64,000 nucleotides of DNA. Origin: Aphrophora alni (Eukaryota > Arthropoda > Insecta > Hemiptera > Aphrophoridae). Numbering within the stretch: the first letter of the stretch is position 1; every line of letters starts with the position of its first letter. Location: NCBI GenBank assembly GCA_963513935.1, contig OY740768.1, positions 16,852,590-16,916,589 of the forward strand, written 5' to 3'. Shown piece by piece: positions 47,478 to 61,739 of the stretch. The translations under genes were made by a program, and so were the position numbers. The notes under the pieces are model-generated. The model was not told where the DNA came from, searched no databases, and worked only from the letters and a program-made list of their open reading frames with translations.

Positions 47478-48310
47478 TACAGGGTGTTCGAAAAATGTGG
47501 GGAAATAATTTACGTAGTGATTTCTTGAGTCAAAATAAGCAAAAAAGTTTATATAGACATATGTCCTATCTCGATTCGTTTAGCGTCTGTCTGTCTCTAT
47601 GTGTTTTTTACAAAATAATTCATAACTCCTTAACGGTTTGAATTACAGCGTTGAGATTCTGCACAAATGTTCATCTTATTGGTCGCTATCTTTGTGCAAA
47701 ATATGAATAAAAAATTTTTAACCGTTTCAAAATGGCGGTTATTTTTAATATTTGACGGCAAATTTCAAGAAAACCGTTAATTTTACAAAAAAAAATTGTA
47801 AGATACATAAAATGTAGTAAGTTTTATTGAGATTCCAACGATATCTTATTAAGCTTATTTTGGACGAAGAATAACAGAGAAATTAATTTCTTCCTTGCTA
47901 TACCTACAGTTTTCTCCATTTAAACAATGTTAAAACTGTAACAAATACCATAAAATCACAAATTATCAATACATAAATATTATTTTATTTTCAAGCATGT
48001 ACAAAATGAACATTTTTTAAAGAAACACAACTTTTGTGATTTTATGATATTTGTTACAGTTTTAACATTGTTTAAATGGAGAACACTGTAGGAGATAATT
48101 TAAAGAAGACGAACAAAATAATACATTACTTGTGGGTATTAGAGAATACATTTTCGTCAACTTCGATCAAAATAGTTTGAGTCAATTTTTATATAAATAT
48201 TATGGTTTTCAAAAATATATTGAAAACATATGTATGCTCACATATCGAATTTGATTAAAATCTGTCACTTGTTGGGCTGTAGAGCACTGCACAGAAATAT
48301 GATGTAAGAC
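47478..48310 (+). mobile_element. Probable TACAGGGTG-ended element fragment
   Basis: TACAGGGTGTTCGAAAAATG is followed by TTGAGTCAAAATAAGCAAAA, shared with the element at 45694. The segment with CAAAATGGCGGTTATT and AAAACCGTTAA is shared in type with the element starting at 27785. The right end is not defined. Confidence 0.4.
47903..48092. repeat. Inverted repeat with arms of about 60 bp
   Basis: 47903-47962 (CCTACAGTTTTCTCCATTTA...) is the reverse complement of 48033-48092 with two mismatches; the loop is 70 bp. It lies inside the element fragment at 47478-48310. Confidence 0.9.
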
Positions 48311-51300
48311 ATAATTTCAATAAACCGTCCTTTACGCTCAAAGGACCTGAAAATGGATTTTGGCGCAATTTTTAATTCATCACTGAATTTTTCTCCCATA
48401 CTAGTGAAAAGTAAAGAAAAAATTTTGTATTGGAATACTTTCATTTGTTGGCTTCAACCAGTATAGCTCTATAAAACTGAAATAAGTTCAAACTCCCCTC
48501 ACTTAACTTTTCATTTTTAACTGCCAACTTTTTATTATTTTACCCTTAATTATGTAGAAGACAAATTGTGTTTTAAAACTTAATAAATCTTGGAATATAA
48601 ACTCTGGAGAAACGATAAAAACAAGGAGAATGATGGAGAGAGAAAAACGATTTGCTTCCGGGCTTTTTACTGTGAATTCGTTGTGTATTGCTAATAAAAC
48701 GATCTTCCTGTTTACTACCGCATCCTTACCTTTATATTAAATATTTTATTTCTGAGTTGTTGCGCTGAGCTCACAAAATATACAATATAGTTCCTTACGT
48801 CATGTTTCTCCTTCTGTTGTATTAAAGATCGGAGAATTTATATTGTTTGAATGAGTATTTGTTTCTCAAAGACCAAATTTATAACAATAAATCATCGTTA
48901 CTGAGTAGTTGATTATTGTAAATATTTACTTTCTAACAAATACTTTGTAAAGAGAAAGTTATGTAAAAGGTGAAAAATATATGTCCCGAATATATCCGTT
49001 TGCGGCTTTTGGAAAGATGTCTGTCTGTCTGGGATCTGTCGCTCTACATCCCAAACGACTCCACAGATTTTAATGAAAATTTTGTATGTGGCTTATTTTG
49101 GTCATACCGCGAGACGATTTTTTATTTCTTAGACATTGTAAAATTTGGAGTTACTTCCAACATGATATATAAGCAAAATTTTATCTCAAAGTCTCACAAA
49201 CGACTTTTATCAAATTTTACTAATAATAGTGTTTTTATTAACTACAATTTGTACAAAAAAGAGCTAGACAAATTTAACTTTTGATACAATACTCATGGTC
49301 AGTTGATCGGCTGAGAAGTAGCAGGCCTATCATTCTGCAATTTCTTCTTTAGAATAAAAAATAATAATAATAATTCATTTTTTAATAAAAATTAATCTTT
49401 CCCAAAATAATAACAATTAACTATGTAAAAAAGATGAAATAATAACTATTATATCTGTAACAACCAAAATAATATTATAGGAGTTAACTCTGTGAAAATA
49501 ATAAAATGAAATAATAAAAATTAACCTCTCCAAGAATAAGAAATAATAACAATTAACTGTATAAAAACATAAATAAGATTTTAACAATTAACTGTAAAAA
49601 TAAAGAATTAACAACTATTAAACTAATAAAAACCAATGAAAATTAACTCAATACAAATAAAGAAGTAATAACAAATAAACTAATCGAATGCATTAACAAT
49701 TAACTCAATACAAATAAAGTCGTAATAACAAATAAACTATTCAAATTCATTAACAATTAACTCAAATAAACTAATCGAAAGTAATAACAACTAAACCAAT
49801 AAATAGTAACGATTAAACTTTTAAACAACAATTAAATTAACAATAAACCAATAAAAATCTCTTTTAGTAAAAGTGCAGAAAATCAATAAATGTATTCTTG
49901 AATTACCACCTAAACTGCCATGCTTCTTTGTAATACTTGCTTAAAGAACCCAACCTGTACCATTTAAATAACCCTTAAATTTTACCAAACTTAAAAAGTT
50001 ATTTCCAAAGTATTTAACTTAGATTTCAGCCAATATAGATGACAATGCTAAAAAATTAACAACTTCCTTATCTTCCTTTCGATTGAACAGGGAACAAAAC
50101 TTCTAACCACCTTTTGAAGTCTAAAATTAATGGCTTCTGCTCTGGCTTTAAAAAGAAAGTATTAAAGTACTGTTATTATCACTGTAAATATATTCTAGGT
50201 TGATATTTAATTCATTATATAATAAATAGTTCTGATTGCTGAAACTTTTTCTTTGTAATCATTTCTAATTGTATATACAATTTCATTAATTTTAATATCA
50301 CCTTCATCAAAGTTGATCTCTGTTATATCATTTACCTTGTAATATAACTTGTCATTTTTTAAATAAATATATTATTTATTTATTTATTTTATTTTATTTT
50401 TTACAAAAATATTTATTTTTGTAAAAATGTGTTTGATTTTTAAGCTATATATTTTTTATATATAATTGAAGTGCAACTTTACAATGGGAAGAAAAACAAG
50501 AGATAAATTTATTTCCGGGTATAACTTGTAATCAAAAATAAAATTTGATAGAATATATAAATTTTTAGTTACAAACCGTTGCGCTTTTTCTACACTATCA
50601 TACATCTTGAATCCCCACACATGGCACCGTAACATAATGCTGCTTTCACCACTACATTAAAAATTTGTAGTTTTACTAAAATTAGAATATTGTTTTTCAA
50701 AATTATATTACTAAAAACATTCATTGTTAATTTTCTCAAAATCTGTTTCCATTGGTAACGCTGAATTTTTTATGAAAATTTCTAAAATGTGTCATACAAT
50801 TTGGATTTTCTCATTTTCAGCAAAAAAAAAATTGATTATAACTCTGCACCGCACCGATTTCATAAATGTTTTCGGTTAAAATTAGCATTTTGTTACTAAA
50901 AAATATTATTATTTTTATTATCATTAAAATTGTTATTAAAAATATTAAGAAAGTTTGTTTAAAATGTGGATTTCCTACATTTAGCGGCAAAAATGATTAT
51001 ACCTCGGAAACTATTGCACCGATTTCAAACAGGTTTTTAACTCCAACTAGAAATTATGATTTTAAGAAAATTCCTGGTTTTCGTACGACTTGTAAAGGGA
51101 AATATTGTTATAAGTTGGGAATTACAAAACTAAATTATATCAGACAGAGACTGAAACCTACCAAAACTAAAAAAAATAAAAAATCGTCGAGTTGGCAGAG
51201 TTGGCAAGAATTAGGGGAAATAATCAGAGAATTTGATTCCACGTTTTTGTAGTTCACATAAATATCGCTAGGTTGTTTGTTAAGCCCTGTAATGAAATCT

Positions 51301-54170
51301 GTAATTAAAACAGTTGGTATTTTTTTAATAATAAGTTACATTACGAATTGACTATAATATTCTAAGAAAAGTAAAATTTACATACAGTTTGCTTATACCT
51401 AAAACACATAAATTTAAAGTAATGTAAATAACAAAATCAAACTGTAGTTAATTCTAAATAACTCCATGTTGTGCTGCTACCTCGTATTTTAAAATGAAAG
51501 TAAAATTAGTTTGAAGCTAAAAGCAGAACATTATGTACCACGAGAAGAGCAAGGCAAATCCCCAGCTGAGAGAATCCAGGCAGGGAAAACCTTGCGACAG
51601 AACCCTGGTTGGAGTGTTGTGTAGGTGAAGAATGGGACTACCTTACAAATACCTTGTAAGTTATTTTGATATAGGATTCCCCTACATGCATCATCTTTTT
51701 CTGCTGCCTACTCGAAATTGAAATAACCATGCAAAAGAGACATGCTGCATGCAACCATGTGATGATACCTGCGCCTGCAACAAAGTTGCAAGCAATATCT
51801 TCTCCTGGGCTCTGTAGATCTTGTCTCGTGCATCTACGTTGCCCCTACAGCTTCTGAAACATATCTGATGACAAAACAATTAGGAAAAAGTCACAGTGAT
51901 AAGAATGTGTTATTGTGTTGGCATTACAGGGCCAGCAAGTGGTCTGCCATAGGGACAGCTGTCAAAAAATTAATAAATTATACCAGATTACTACTTTTAC
52001 TGGGTTTCAAAAAACAATCACAATATTTGTGTTAGTATATTTGTAAAGCAAAGTGCAAAACCTCGAAATGTGATTGTGAATCAAATAAATACTCATAAAA
52101 TTCACAAATTATCAATTTTTGTTCTGTGTTCTGTTAGTAAAACTCTTCACAAACACAAAGATAGACATGTTATAATTCTTTCTCAAAGTCATTAAAATTC
52201 GTCTTTCATTAATAATTTTGGTGGTTATTTCTGAACACGTCTGATTCTATTTCCGGCTATTTTTATTCTTCCTCAAATATTTTTTAATTTTATACAAAGA
52301 TCTGTGGTGGGTTAAAACATCACCTTTGAGATTTAGGTTATAGGCCTATAACCTTTTTAAGATCTCCTAGGTCCAAAAAAAAAGGTTATTTAGAAGGTCT
52401 GTCTGAGTATGGTTTTATAATGTGAAAATTATTCCCCTTATCTCTAGACATTTTTTAAATTTATTTGATAATAAAAATTAAGGAAAATCAGACATAAAAC
52501 GAATACAAAAAAAATGAATTTTCTCAAAATCGAATGTAACAATTCTATAAAATGTTGCTCAATCCAACCCATAAAGAGATAAACAAAATGTCTAGGTAAA
52601 AATCATTTTTAAAAATTTCTAAACTATCTAGTGAAATCAAATTCAAAACAAATAAAAATTTGTTTTTTCCGAAGAATATTGGAAAGGGGAAGAATTAAAA
52701 GAAGATAAATTGTAAATTAAATGGTGATTCAATCTGTGAAGAGATTTCCTATAAGGAATGTAATATCACATTACATAAAACCATATTTATTATTCTCCTA
52801 AAGGAACAAATGGTTTGGCTAAATTTTGTTCGCAAGTTGTAATTGTAATTTTCGACTCTGAACACCCAAAGTTAACAATGGAAATTTTTAATTTCAAAGA
52901 CCTAATCTATTAGAAAATTTTATAATTTGGCAAAAATCTAAACCGCAATTTCTATTATTCTGTTAGGCAATTTTGTACAATTATCAAAGAATGGTCAAAT
53001 TTCATTTAAATATTTATTTAGGGTCTAACCTTTTAAAAAATACACATCCCTTCTCATCATCGCTTTTAGTAAAATAAAATACTATTGTTCTGGAGAGGGG
53101 GGAGGGCAATTACAACGGTTCTCAGTGACTTTTTTTTAATTTACATAAAAATATTTTTTATTTAAAGTTAAGCGTAATTTGGAATTAACAATACAGTATC
53201 TCCGTTTCTATAGCTTCTACATTTCTTACTGCAGTCACACTTAAAAACAAACTGAAAAATTGTTTTGCCTTTTTTACTTATTTATTAAAAATTACTTATT
53301 GTGACAACTTTTCTCTTTTTACATAGCAAGTAGCTTAAAAAAGATACAATTTAAAAGAAAGTTTTAATTTTTACAACCTTTTGACTAAATTCTAAAAGCC
53401 ATCAAACTTTTTTAATGCGTTAGGTTATTTAAATTAATTCCCCTAGAAATTTATCATGTTTATTAATCTTCATAAGAAGCATCTATTCCTAAAAATTCAT
53501 TGAAATTCATCAATAATTTTTATAATTACAGCTAATGATTTAAAGTAAGCGAACTATGTGAACTTTGAGGTTATAAAAACATTCACAATAGAACAATCGA
53601 CTTCAAAACTTCGTGTTTGTATTTCAATATATACAATTGTTCATAGAATCTCTAGAAACCGATATGTTATCTTTTATTTTAAAGAAGTATCAGTTCCAAA
53701 TGAAACTGTTAATACCAAATTACGCTCATCCCCAAAATAGGGTCAAATGTTTTCTGTAACTTTAAAATATCCTTAAAAACAATTTAACCAATAAATTTAC
53801 ACTCTCAGATCAAAAATGTTTTTTTGTTTTATTTCACTCAACTTTCTGCGAACTGTGTTGTATTTATTAAATAAAAGATGACCTAAGTTTTTGATGATTC
53901 TACAGACAAAAATATCACGACACACGTGTTGTCTAGATACATAGGTACAGACGCTGATTGTTCATCCTACAAATATTGTAGGCGTTTACATTTAGCTTCG
54001 ATTATAAAAAAAAAGCTGATTTTAAAAACCTAATATTTTTAGCACGTTGCAGAATTTAGAATAAGGTCCATTACAACAAGACAACTTTTTCATTACAATT
54101 TAACTGCGGAAAACTTTACTGTTACTATCACCTTGTATAAAAACGAAGAAAAGGGCATAAAATAAAGATC
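48310..54170. other. Long gene-poor intergenic stretch
   Basis: No gene was recognised. 49360-49830 is a degenerate AT-rich array built around TTAACTCAATACAAATAAAG and AATAACAATTAAC. 51540-51900 is richer in G and C than its surroundings and unassigned. 50720-51050 repeats an AACT-x-TTGCACCGATTTCA type segment twice. Confidence 0.4.
49360..49830. repeat. Degenerate AT-rich tandem array
   Basis: TTAACTCAATACAAATAAAG occurs near 49643 and 49700, with many partial copies of AATAACAATTAAC on both sides. The period is irregular (57 bp for the clearest pair). Confidence 0.55.
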
Positions 54171-54179
54171 ACTAGCCCT

Positions 54180-54330
54180 CGAACACTCTAATAGCGTCAG
54201 GATCGAAAACGAAAAGAGTTAGTTAAGAAAAACCTGATAGGAATGATGAAAAAGAGGGATCCAACCGAAGACTACATGCCAAGTAGTGAAAATTCAGCTA
54301 TATAGGTTCCTTCGAAATTTCCAAACTCAA
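54180..54330 (+). repeat. Dispersed repeat family E, copy 3
   Basis: The plus strand reads RKELVKKNLIGMMKKRDPTE and then DYMPSS, aligning with the other copies of the family. Confidence 0.5.
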
Positions 54331-54739
54331 AGAGTTAACAACTTGCAACTTGTGATTTTGTAGTTTTTAGTTTATCGGGTTTTAAATTTTGAAGTTATAA
54401 ACTCGAGCTTATATTATTCTCTTCTTAGAGTAATGGGAAGTTAAAGAATAATGGAAACTTAAAGAATAATGGGAACGTTTTAAAAAATAATACAAATTTA
54501 AGCTTCTAATTTGAGGAGGTGAGAAATTATGTGAACAAATCACACGTTCTAGATTATAACTTACAACTTTTGGCGTTTAGATTGTTTATACACACAGGGT
54601 TATTGAAATAAGTGTTACAGTTGATTAATTTTGAAACTGTAAAAGCTACGAAAAATACTTTGAAATGTGAACCTTCTGAAATTCCATTTTAACCAATTAA
54701 AATAATGTGGTTTTATATTGTTAAATTTATTTCGGACTA

Positions 54740-55670
54740 TTTATACTTCCGTAGAAGGAGAGAAACATTTATTGAAATCATAAAAGTTATTAAACGCGAT
54801 AGAAGAGTCAGACTGCAGGTAAACAGAAGTCCAGTCAACCTGAGCCAACAGCCTGTTTACTTTATCGTAGGCTCTATTGTACTCGCTATCTATTTCCTTA
54901 GTTTTAAAGTCAATACTATAAACCGAGTCCTGTCATGCTATGATCGTACCGATGACAATATTTTAAAATCTTTCGTTTGATTATATTCTTATAAAAATAT
55001 GATCTATGCAAGTTTTACTGAATTTTGAAATTCGCGTGGGTTCATTTATTAGTGACTCAAAACGAAAAGTGCTCAAAACAGTTTTATATTCATCTATTAA
55101 ATTTGACTCCTCTGATATATTAATATTCATATCACAAATTATAATAATATTATACTTATTAATTTTAACTTGCAAATAATTTTGAATTTCCTTTACGAAA
55201 TCATTCTTGTATTGTGAATTCTGTAAATAGCTAACTTAAGAAAAATAGGTCTACACTCTCAAATTTAAATTCTAACTCTAGAGCTTAGGATGTTGTCTGA
55301 AAAGAATTCTTTACTAGATATATTAAAGTTTTATCTGTGTAAACAATTATTCCCCCAGGTACGATAAAATTCCTTACAATTTTCTATAATATGATACCCT
55401 TCAATAGTGTATAGGTAAGTTTTACACGGGTCTATCCACACTTCTGTTAACGCTATAATATGGAGAACTTTTTCTCTTCTCCTGCATGAACGGAGGACAA
55501 CTCCATGTCAGATTTTCGCTATTAATAGATGTCCGCTATACAGTACTCATGTTTACAGATTGTCCGTGAAACATCTTTCTACAATCCAGCACAGTTTTAC
55601 AAGTTTTAATGTGTTTTTGCGTTAATACTTTATTACACACACCACAGACCGACATAATTATTAACGACGA
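54740..55670 (-). pseudogene. Non-LTR retrotransposon relic: zinc-finger ORF1 end, endonuclease and linker, no reverse transcriptase
   Basis: The minus strand first reads VCGVCNKVLTQKHIKTCKTV and then CRKMFHGQSVNMS, a PHD-like zinc finger seen near the start of some insect LINEs. About 80 bp on come IIALTEVWIDP (catalytic Glu of the AP endonuclease), YTIEGYHII, AIYRIHNTRM, NIIIICDMNINISEE (the GD-x-N box with Gly changed to Cys), SLINEPTRISKFSKTCIDHI (SCIDHIF box), and then YNRAYDKVNRLLAQVDWTSV, the linker before the reverse transcriptase. It ends near 54740 with no RT. Frameshifts and stops show that it is dead. Confidence 0.8.
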
Positions 55671-55679
55671 GTAAAACGA

Positions 55680-56775
55680 TAACAATAATAACAACAGAAT
55701 TAAAACCAAAAAAACAGCTGGAGCGAAACTAAAAAGCCACAAAAACAATATTTCCGATATTATAACATTGATAGTAATAAGTAAATGCACGAAATTAAAA
55801 CTCTGCAAAGTTTCTCCCACAAAGCGATAAGAAATCTTCCTGCCGATACGTATTCCATGAACTCTGATAGTGAACTGATTTCAGCCATATCTTTGAACTT
55901 TTTTTTCTATAATTGAAAATTGAGAAGTAGAAAATACTCAAATACGATTTTTCAAAAATTGTTTATAATAATTTTGAACAATTTTTAATTTAAACAGATT
56001 TTGTATAGTTCACGAGAATGATTTTTTCGATAAATAAGAAAAAACTCAAAATACGATTTTCTCCAAATTGGTTTTAACGTTTTTGATCATTTTAATGTGG
56101 TCATATTTAGACCGTATCTAGACACAAATTTAGAACTCAAAATCTAGATGTAAATGACATAAGAAAAAACTCAAAATACGATTTTATCGAAATCGGCTTT
56201 GTTAATTTCATTAGATTTTTTTTGCAGTATAGTCTCAAAGGATCCAACCAAAAGGTATTAATTTCCATCATTTTGGAATTGAAAATGTCTATTCAGGAGT
56301 TAATGGCAAAAACAACCATAAAGGAACTTAGTAAAGACATTATATCTCAAAATGATATCTTTCAAAATTCTTAAAATATTTTCGTCTCAGAACAATATCC
56401 CGAATTGCAAATAAAATACAATTTCGGTTCAGAAATAATTAACAAAATTAAAAATTAACCTTGGCTGTCGTTAAAAATAATTTACACGTATAAAGATTTT
56501 GTGACAAAAGAAAACCAAGTTTAGCCTCTATTTAAATGTAACATTATCTTTTAGGTTGGTAAGAGGGTGCCCTGCTAAACCATCTTATCTCTTATAATAA
56601 ATACATGTAAAAAAAAAATCATGTATTAAAAAGAAAAGTTTTGTCTCTCTATCTATCTATCTCTCCCACCATAACTGGTTTTTATCTCTTTATGTCTCTA
56701 AAGCGTTCTTACTTTTAGACCCTCATTCTTAGTCAATCATTCACTTTCTCACTTTCTTATCCTCTTTCTCTTACT
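55680..56775. other. Intergenic sequence
   Basis: No feature recognised. The phrase AAAACTCAAAATACGATTTT occurs twice near 56039 and 56165, so it is a low-level repeat. Confidence 0.4.
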
Positions 56776-56781
56776 GTTTCC

Positions 56782-58528
<1,747 letters not shown>

Positions 58529-58530
58529 TA

Positions 58531-59391
58531 CTTTGTCAAGTTCAGGTTGGCGGGTGGACCCGGGACTACCTGAGGCCACCCCTATAATCCCTATAGTCAC
58601 CCACTGGCTGTGTTACACTTTCTTAACAGAATAATAATTTATCATGTTTAAAAGCATATTTGAAATCTAATAAAAAAGTTATGAAAAATGATACCAAACT
58701 TGACCTAGGTATTAGAACATTTAATTCGAACTTTATTAAGAATTATTTACATTGTGACTGCGACTTTTTATTTAGACAATTTAAAGGAAAGTTTTAAGCT
58801 GTAATGAATATTAAAAGCTTTACTTAGTTCAGACCGCTGTAGGTTTAATAGTTAATAAACTATTGTGTAGTATTGTATTTTTATTGTTTTGTAGGATTTG
58901 TATTATATAGTATTATATTCCATTGTATTTAGCATATTGTGTATATAACTTTTTCTCCCATTGTTATTGTAATTTGTATTAAACACATTATATCTCAGTA
59001 AAAGATTTACTATTATTAACAAATTCTACGGTCAATTTACTTTCACCCAAACAGTCCCTAAGTAAAGTTTTAATATTCATTAGAGCTTAAAACTTACCTT
59101 CTAAATTGTCTAAATAAAAAGTTACAGTCACAATGTAAACAATTCTTAATAAAGTTAATATTAAATGTTCTAATACCTAGGTCGAGTTTCGTATCATTTT
59201 TCATAACTTTTTTATTAGATTTCAAATATACTTTTAAACATGATAAATTTTTATTCTGTTAAGAAAGTGTACCTTTGTATAAACACAGCCAGTAGGTGAC
59301 TCATCGCCTAGCTCAGGGCGGATGCGGCGAGAAATTATAGGGGTGGCCTCAGGTAGTCCCGGGTCCACCCGCCAACCTGAACTTGACAAAG
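58531..59391. mobile_element. 861-bp foldback element with long terminal inverted repeats
   Basis: The ends CTTTGTCAAGTTCAGGTTGG and their inverted copy are flanked by TA (58529-58530 and 59392-59393). Arms of about 300 bp (58531-58830 and 59057-59391) pair with scattered mismatches. The right arm holds about 40 bp (around CGCCTAGCTCAGGGCGGATG) absent from the left. The centre of about 225 bp is AT-rich with no coding sequence. This is a non-autonomous DNA transposon (MITE-like) with a TA target. Confidence 0.85.
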
Positions 59392-59394
59392 TAT

Positions 59395-60600
59395 AGTGCT
59401 TTGTTAGTTCAATATGTTGACGAAGGATCCAACACAGGTTTAGCCTTAGTATCTCTTACGTTTCTGATGAAGGTCCAGTGTACAAGTATCATCTAGTTAG
59501 GCTAATATTTTTACTTTCTCACATATAATTAGTTTAGAAAAGTTAGGTACAAAAAATAAAAGTCTGTTTCTGCTGATTTATCCGTTAAAAAGTCAGTTGC
59601 TTAAATGTGGATTTGATGCCTGTCGTCTCTTCTACAACACTCTTGAGTTGACTAGTTCTTTAGAAGATTTTCCACCTATCCTGAGAAATTTAAAAAAAAA
59701 AAACCTATTTTGGTCACACCCTGAAAAGCTGTTTCATTTTATTCGATAACTCAACATCTGCCGCTATAAGAAAATATCTTTAAAAAATGGTTATGGAATG
59801 TATTTTTTTTTTTTTTTAATTACCGTGTGTGTAAAATATCAGTTTTGAAATACCCCCAGTCCAAGAAAGTAATTTTGGGAATTTTGTCTGTCTGTCGTCT
59901 GTCCAAACAATTTCTATCTGTACTCAAAAAATTGATCAAATTTGCTATGTGGACATATGTTGCCCATAATTCTTCTTTTTCCTTTAACTTGATATTTGGA
60001 CGTAGCTGTCAACTTATTTTTTGGAATATACTTCTGTTAAAAAGGGGAACATGGACAATGGTAGTTATCATAAAAATTTTATATTACAAATTGTAAAATA
60101 CATTTTCAAAATATATTTTTTGAACGAAACTTCACTATTTGTAATCGTGGGGTTCGTACGATTACATGCAGAATTGAAATTTACAATTTTTTATCTAATT
60201 TAGTGTGTTATAAATTGAATAACGCTCAATATATTAATAAAATGGTTGTCATTTTAAGAATTTTATTAAATGTTTCTAAATAGGGATCTATATAACCTCA
60301 CTATAACAAATATTATGTTCCTATCTTCTTTTTCTTTGCCGCTATCGTGCTTACGTACAGGCGACAACAACTACGACGACGACAACAGACATCTCGAAAA
60401 TCACTTTTACGGTTTTCTAAAGACATGAAACATGAAGATGAGTCAAAAAAATGGAAGTACAATTTTTGCGTTTACCAAACTTAACCTATATTTCATATAC
60501 AGTACAGGGTAAATAAAATTCTTAAACCAAACTATCCCTACAGAAATGATTAAACTCTTTTTAAAAACCAGGAAGTTTGATCAAATAAAAGTAAATATAC
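59395..60600. other. Intergenic sequence with short repeat fragments
   Basis: 59830-59960 has a GTCTGTCTGTC segment of the kind also seen near 49020. 60360-60480 partly matches 22095-22215 (GACATGAAAC-x-TGAAGAT-x-AGTCAAAAAA). TACAGGGTAAATAAAATTCT at 60505 resembles the end of the 798-bp palindromic element. Confidence 0.4.
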
Positions 60601-60631
60601 AAGTTTCAACAACAACAAATTTATTTTGTTC

Positions 60632-60672
60632 TTGATGACGTTTCAATGACTAAGTAATCATCTTCAGTTTAC
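60632..60672 (-). ncRNA. Hammerhead-like motif, copy E
   Basis: The minus strand has an intact core, CTGAAGA, a hairpin GATTACT-T-AGTCATT with one mismatch, GAA, then ACGT and C. Stem I does not pair well (AAA against ATC), so it is probably decayed. Confidence 0.45.
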
Positions 60673-60817
60673 ATGTAAACCTAGTTTGTCCAACATAACT
60701 TAAAAATGTTAGGCTAATGTTTCTGTGTTTGATGATTGAATTTCCCACAAGTGTTGTTTAAAGGAAATACATTGTTTTATTTAGTTATACATGTGTTTTC
60801 TCTTTCTTACCCCTTCT

Positions 60818-61145
<328 letters not shown>

Positions 61146-61509
61146 GTAGAATAGAGAAAATTTCGAGGAAATATCGACGAATATTATTACTGTTTTAGCA
61201 TAGGAAGAAGTTGGTACAATATTTGCACTCATTTGTGGATTAATTTAAATAAAGAAACCGAAATAAATGAGTCTCTTTAAAAATTGTAACGAAGTTTGCT
61301 GAGTTATACGCAATTTTCTGTCGCCGGAAGTGAGTCACGTGTGATGAAGGTTGGCTAAATATAAATAGTTAATTCAGTTTTTATTGGTTTGTAAAAACAA
61401 CTACTGTTTTAAAAATTGAGACAATTCAAATTTATAAATAAATATTTAGCTTGAATTGTAAGATACTATTAAATAGAATAAATCGCGAACACAAGATCTC
61501 ACAAGAATT

Positions 61510-61565
61510 ACGTTTACTTAATCAAACGTGTTTCAACGACAAAGTCGCCATCCTCAGTGATACGT
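61510..61565 (-). ncRNA. Hammerhead-ribozyme-like motif, copy D (best preserved)
   Basis: The minus strand reads ACGT, ATCA, CTGAGGA, T, GGCGAC-TTT-GTCGTT, GAA, AC-AC-GT, T, TGAT, then ACGT. Stem I: ATCA pairs with TGAT next to the core, and ACGT with ACGT beyond an internal loop. Stem II: six pairs, two of them G-U. Stem III: two pairs. The core CTGANGA and GAAA are complete and T stands at the cleavage position. This fits a type I hammerhead with minimal stem III, as known from Penelope-like elements. Activity is not shown. Confidence 0.7.
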
Positions 61566-61629
61566 GAACTACAAAAACTAAACTTTAACTGTTTACTGAT
61601 ACTGAGTTATAAACAAAAACTAATAGCAA

Positions 61630-61735
61630 CGAAGTAGGAGAGAATAAGAGTTGATCAAGACAAACCTGATAGAAAAGAAGAAAGAGAAGGATCTAATCCA
61701 AGGATAAAAGCTGTAGATCCAGCTAGGCTCCCTCG
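61630..61735 (+). repeat. Dispersed repeat family E, copy 4
   Basis: The plus strand reads ELIKTNLIEKKKEKDLIQG before a stop, aligned with the other three copies. It lies 65 bp from hammerhead copy D but on the opposite strand. Confidence 0.5.
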
Positions 61736-61739
61736 GAGT

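Noticed and set aside
50866..51252. 128-codon open frame
   Set aside because: The DNA inside it repeats the neighbouring non-coding segment (GCACCGATTTCA type) from about 50850, and the N-terminal half is Ile-rich low complexity.
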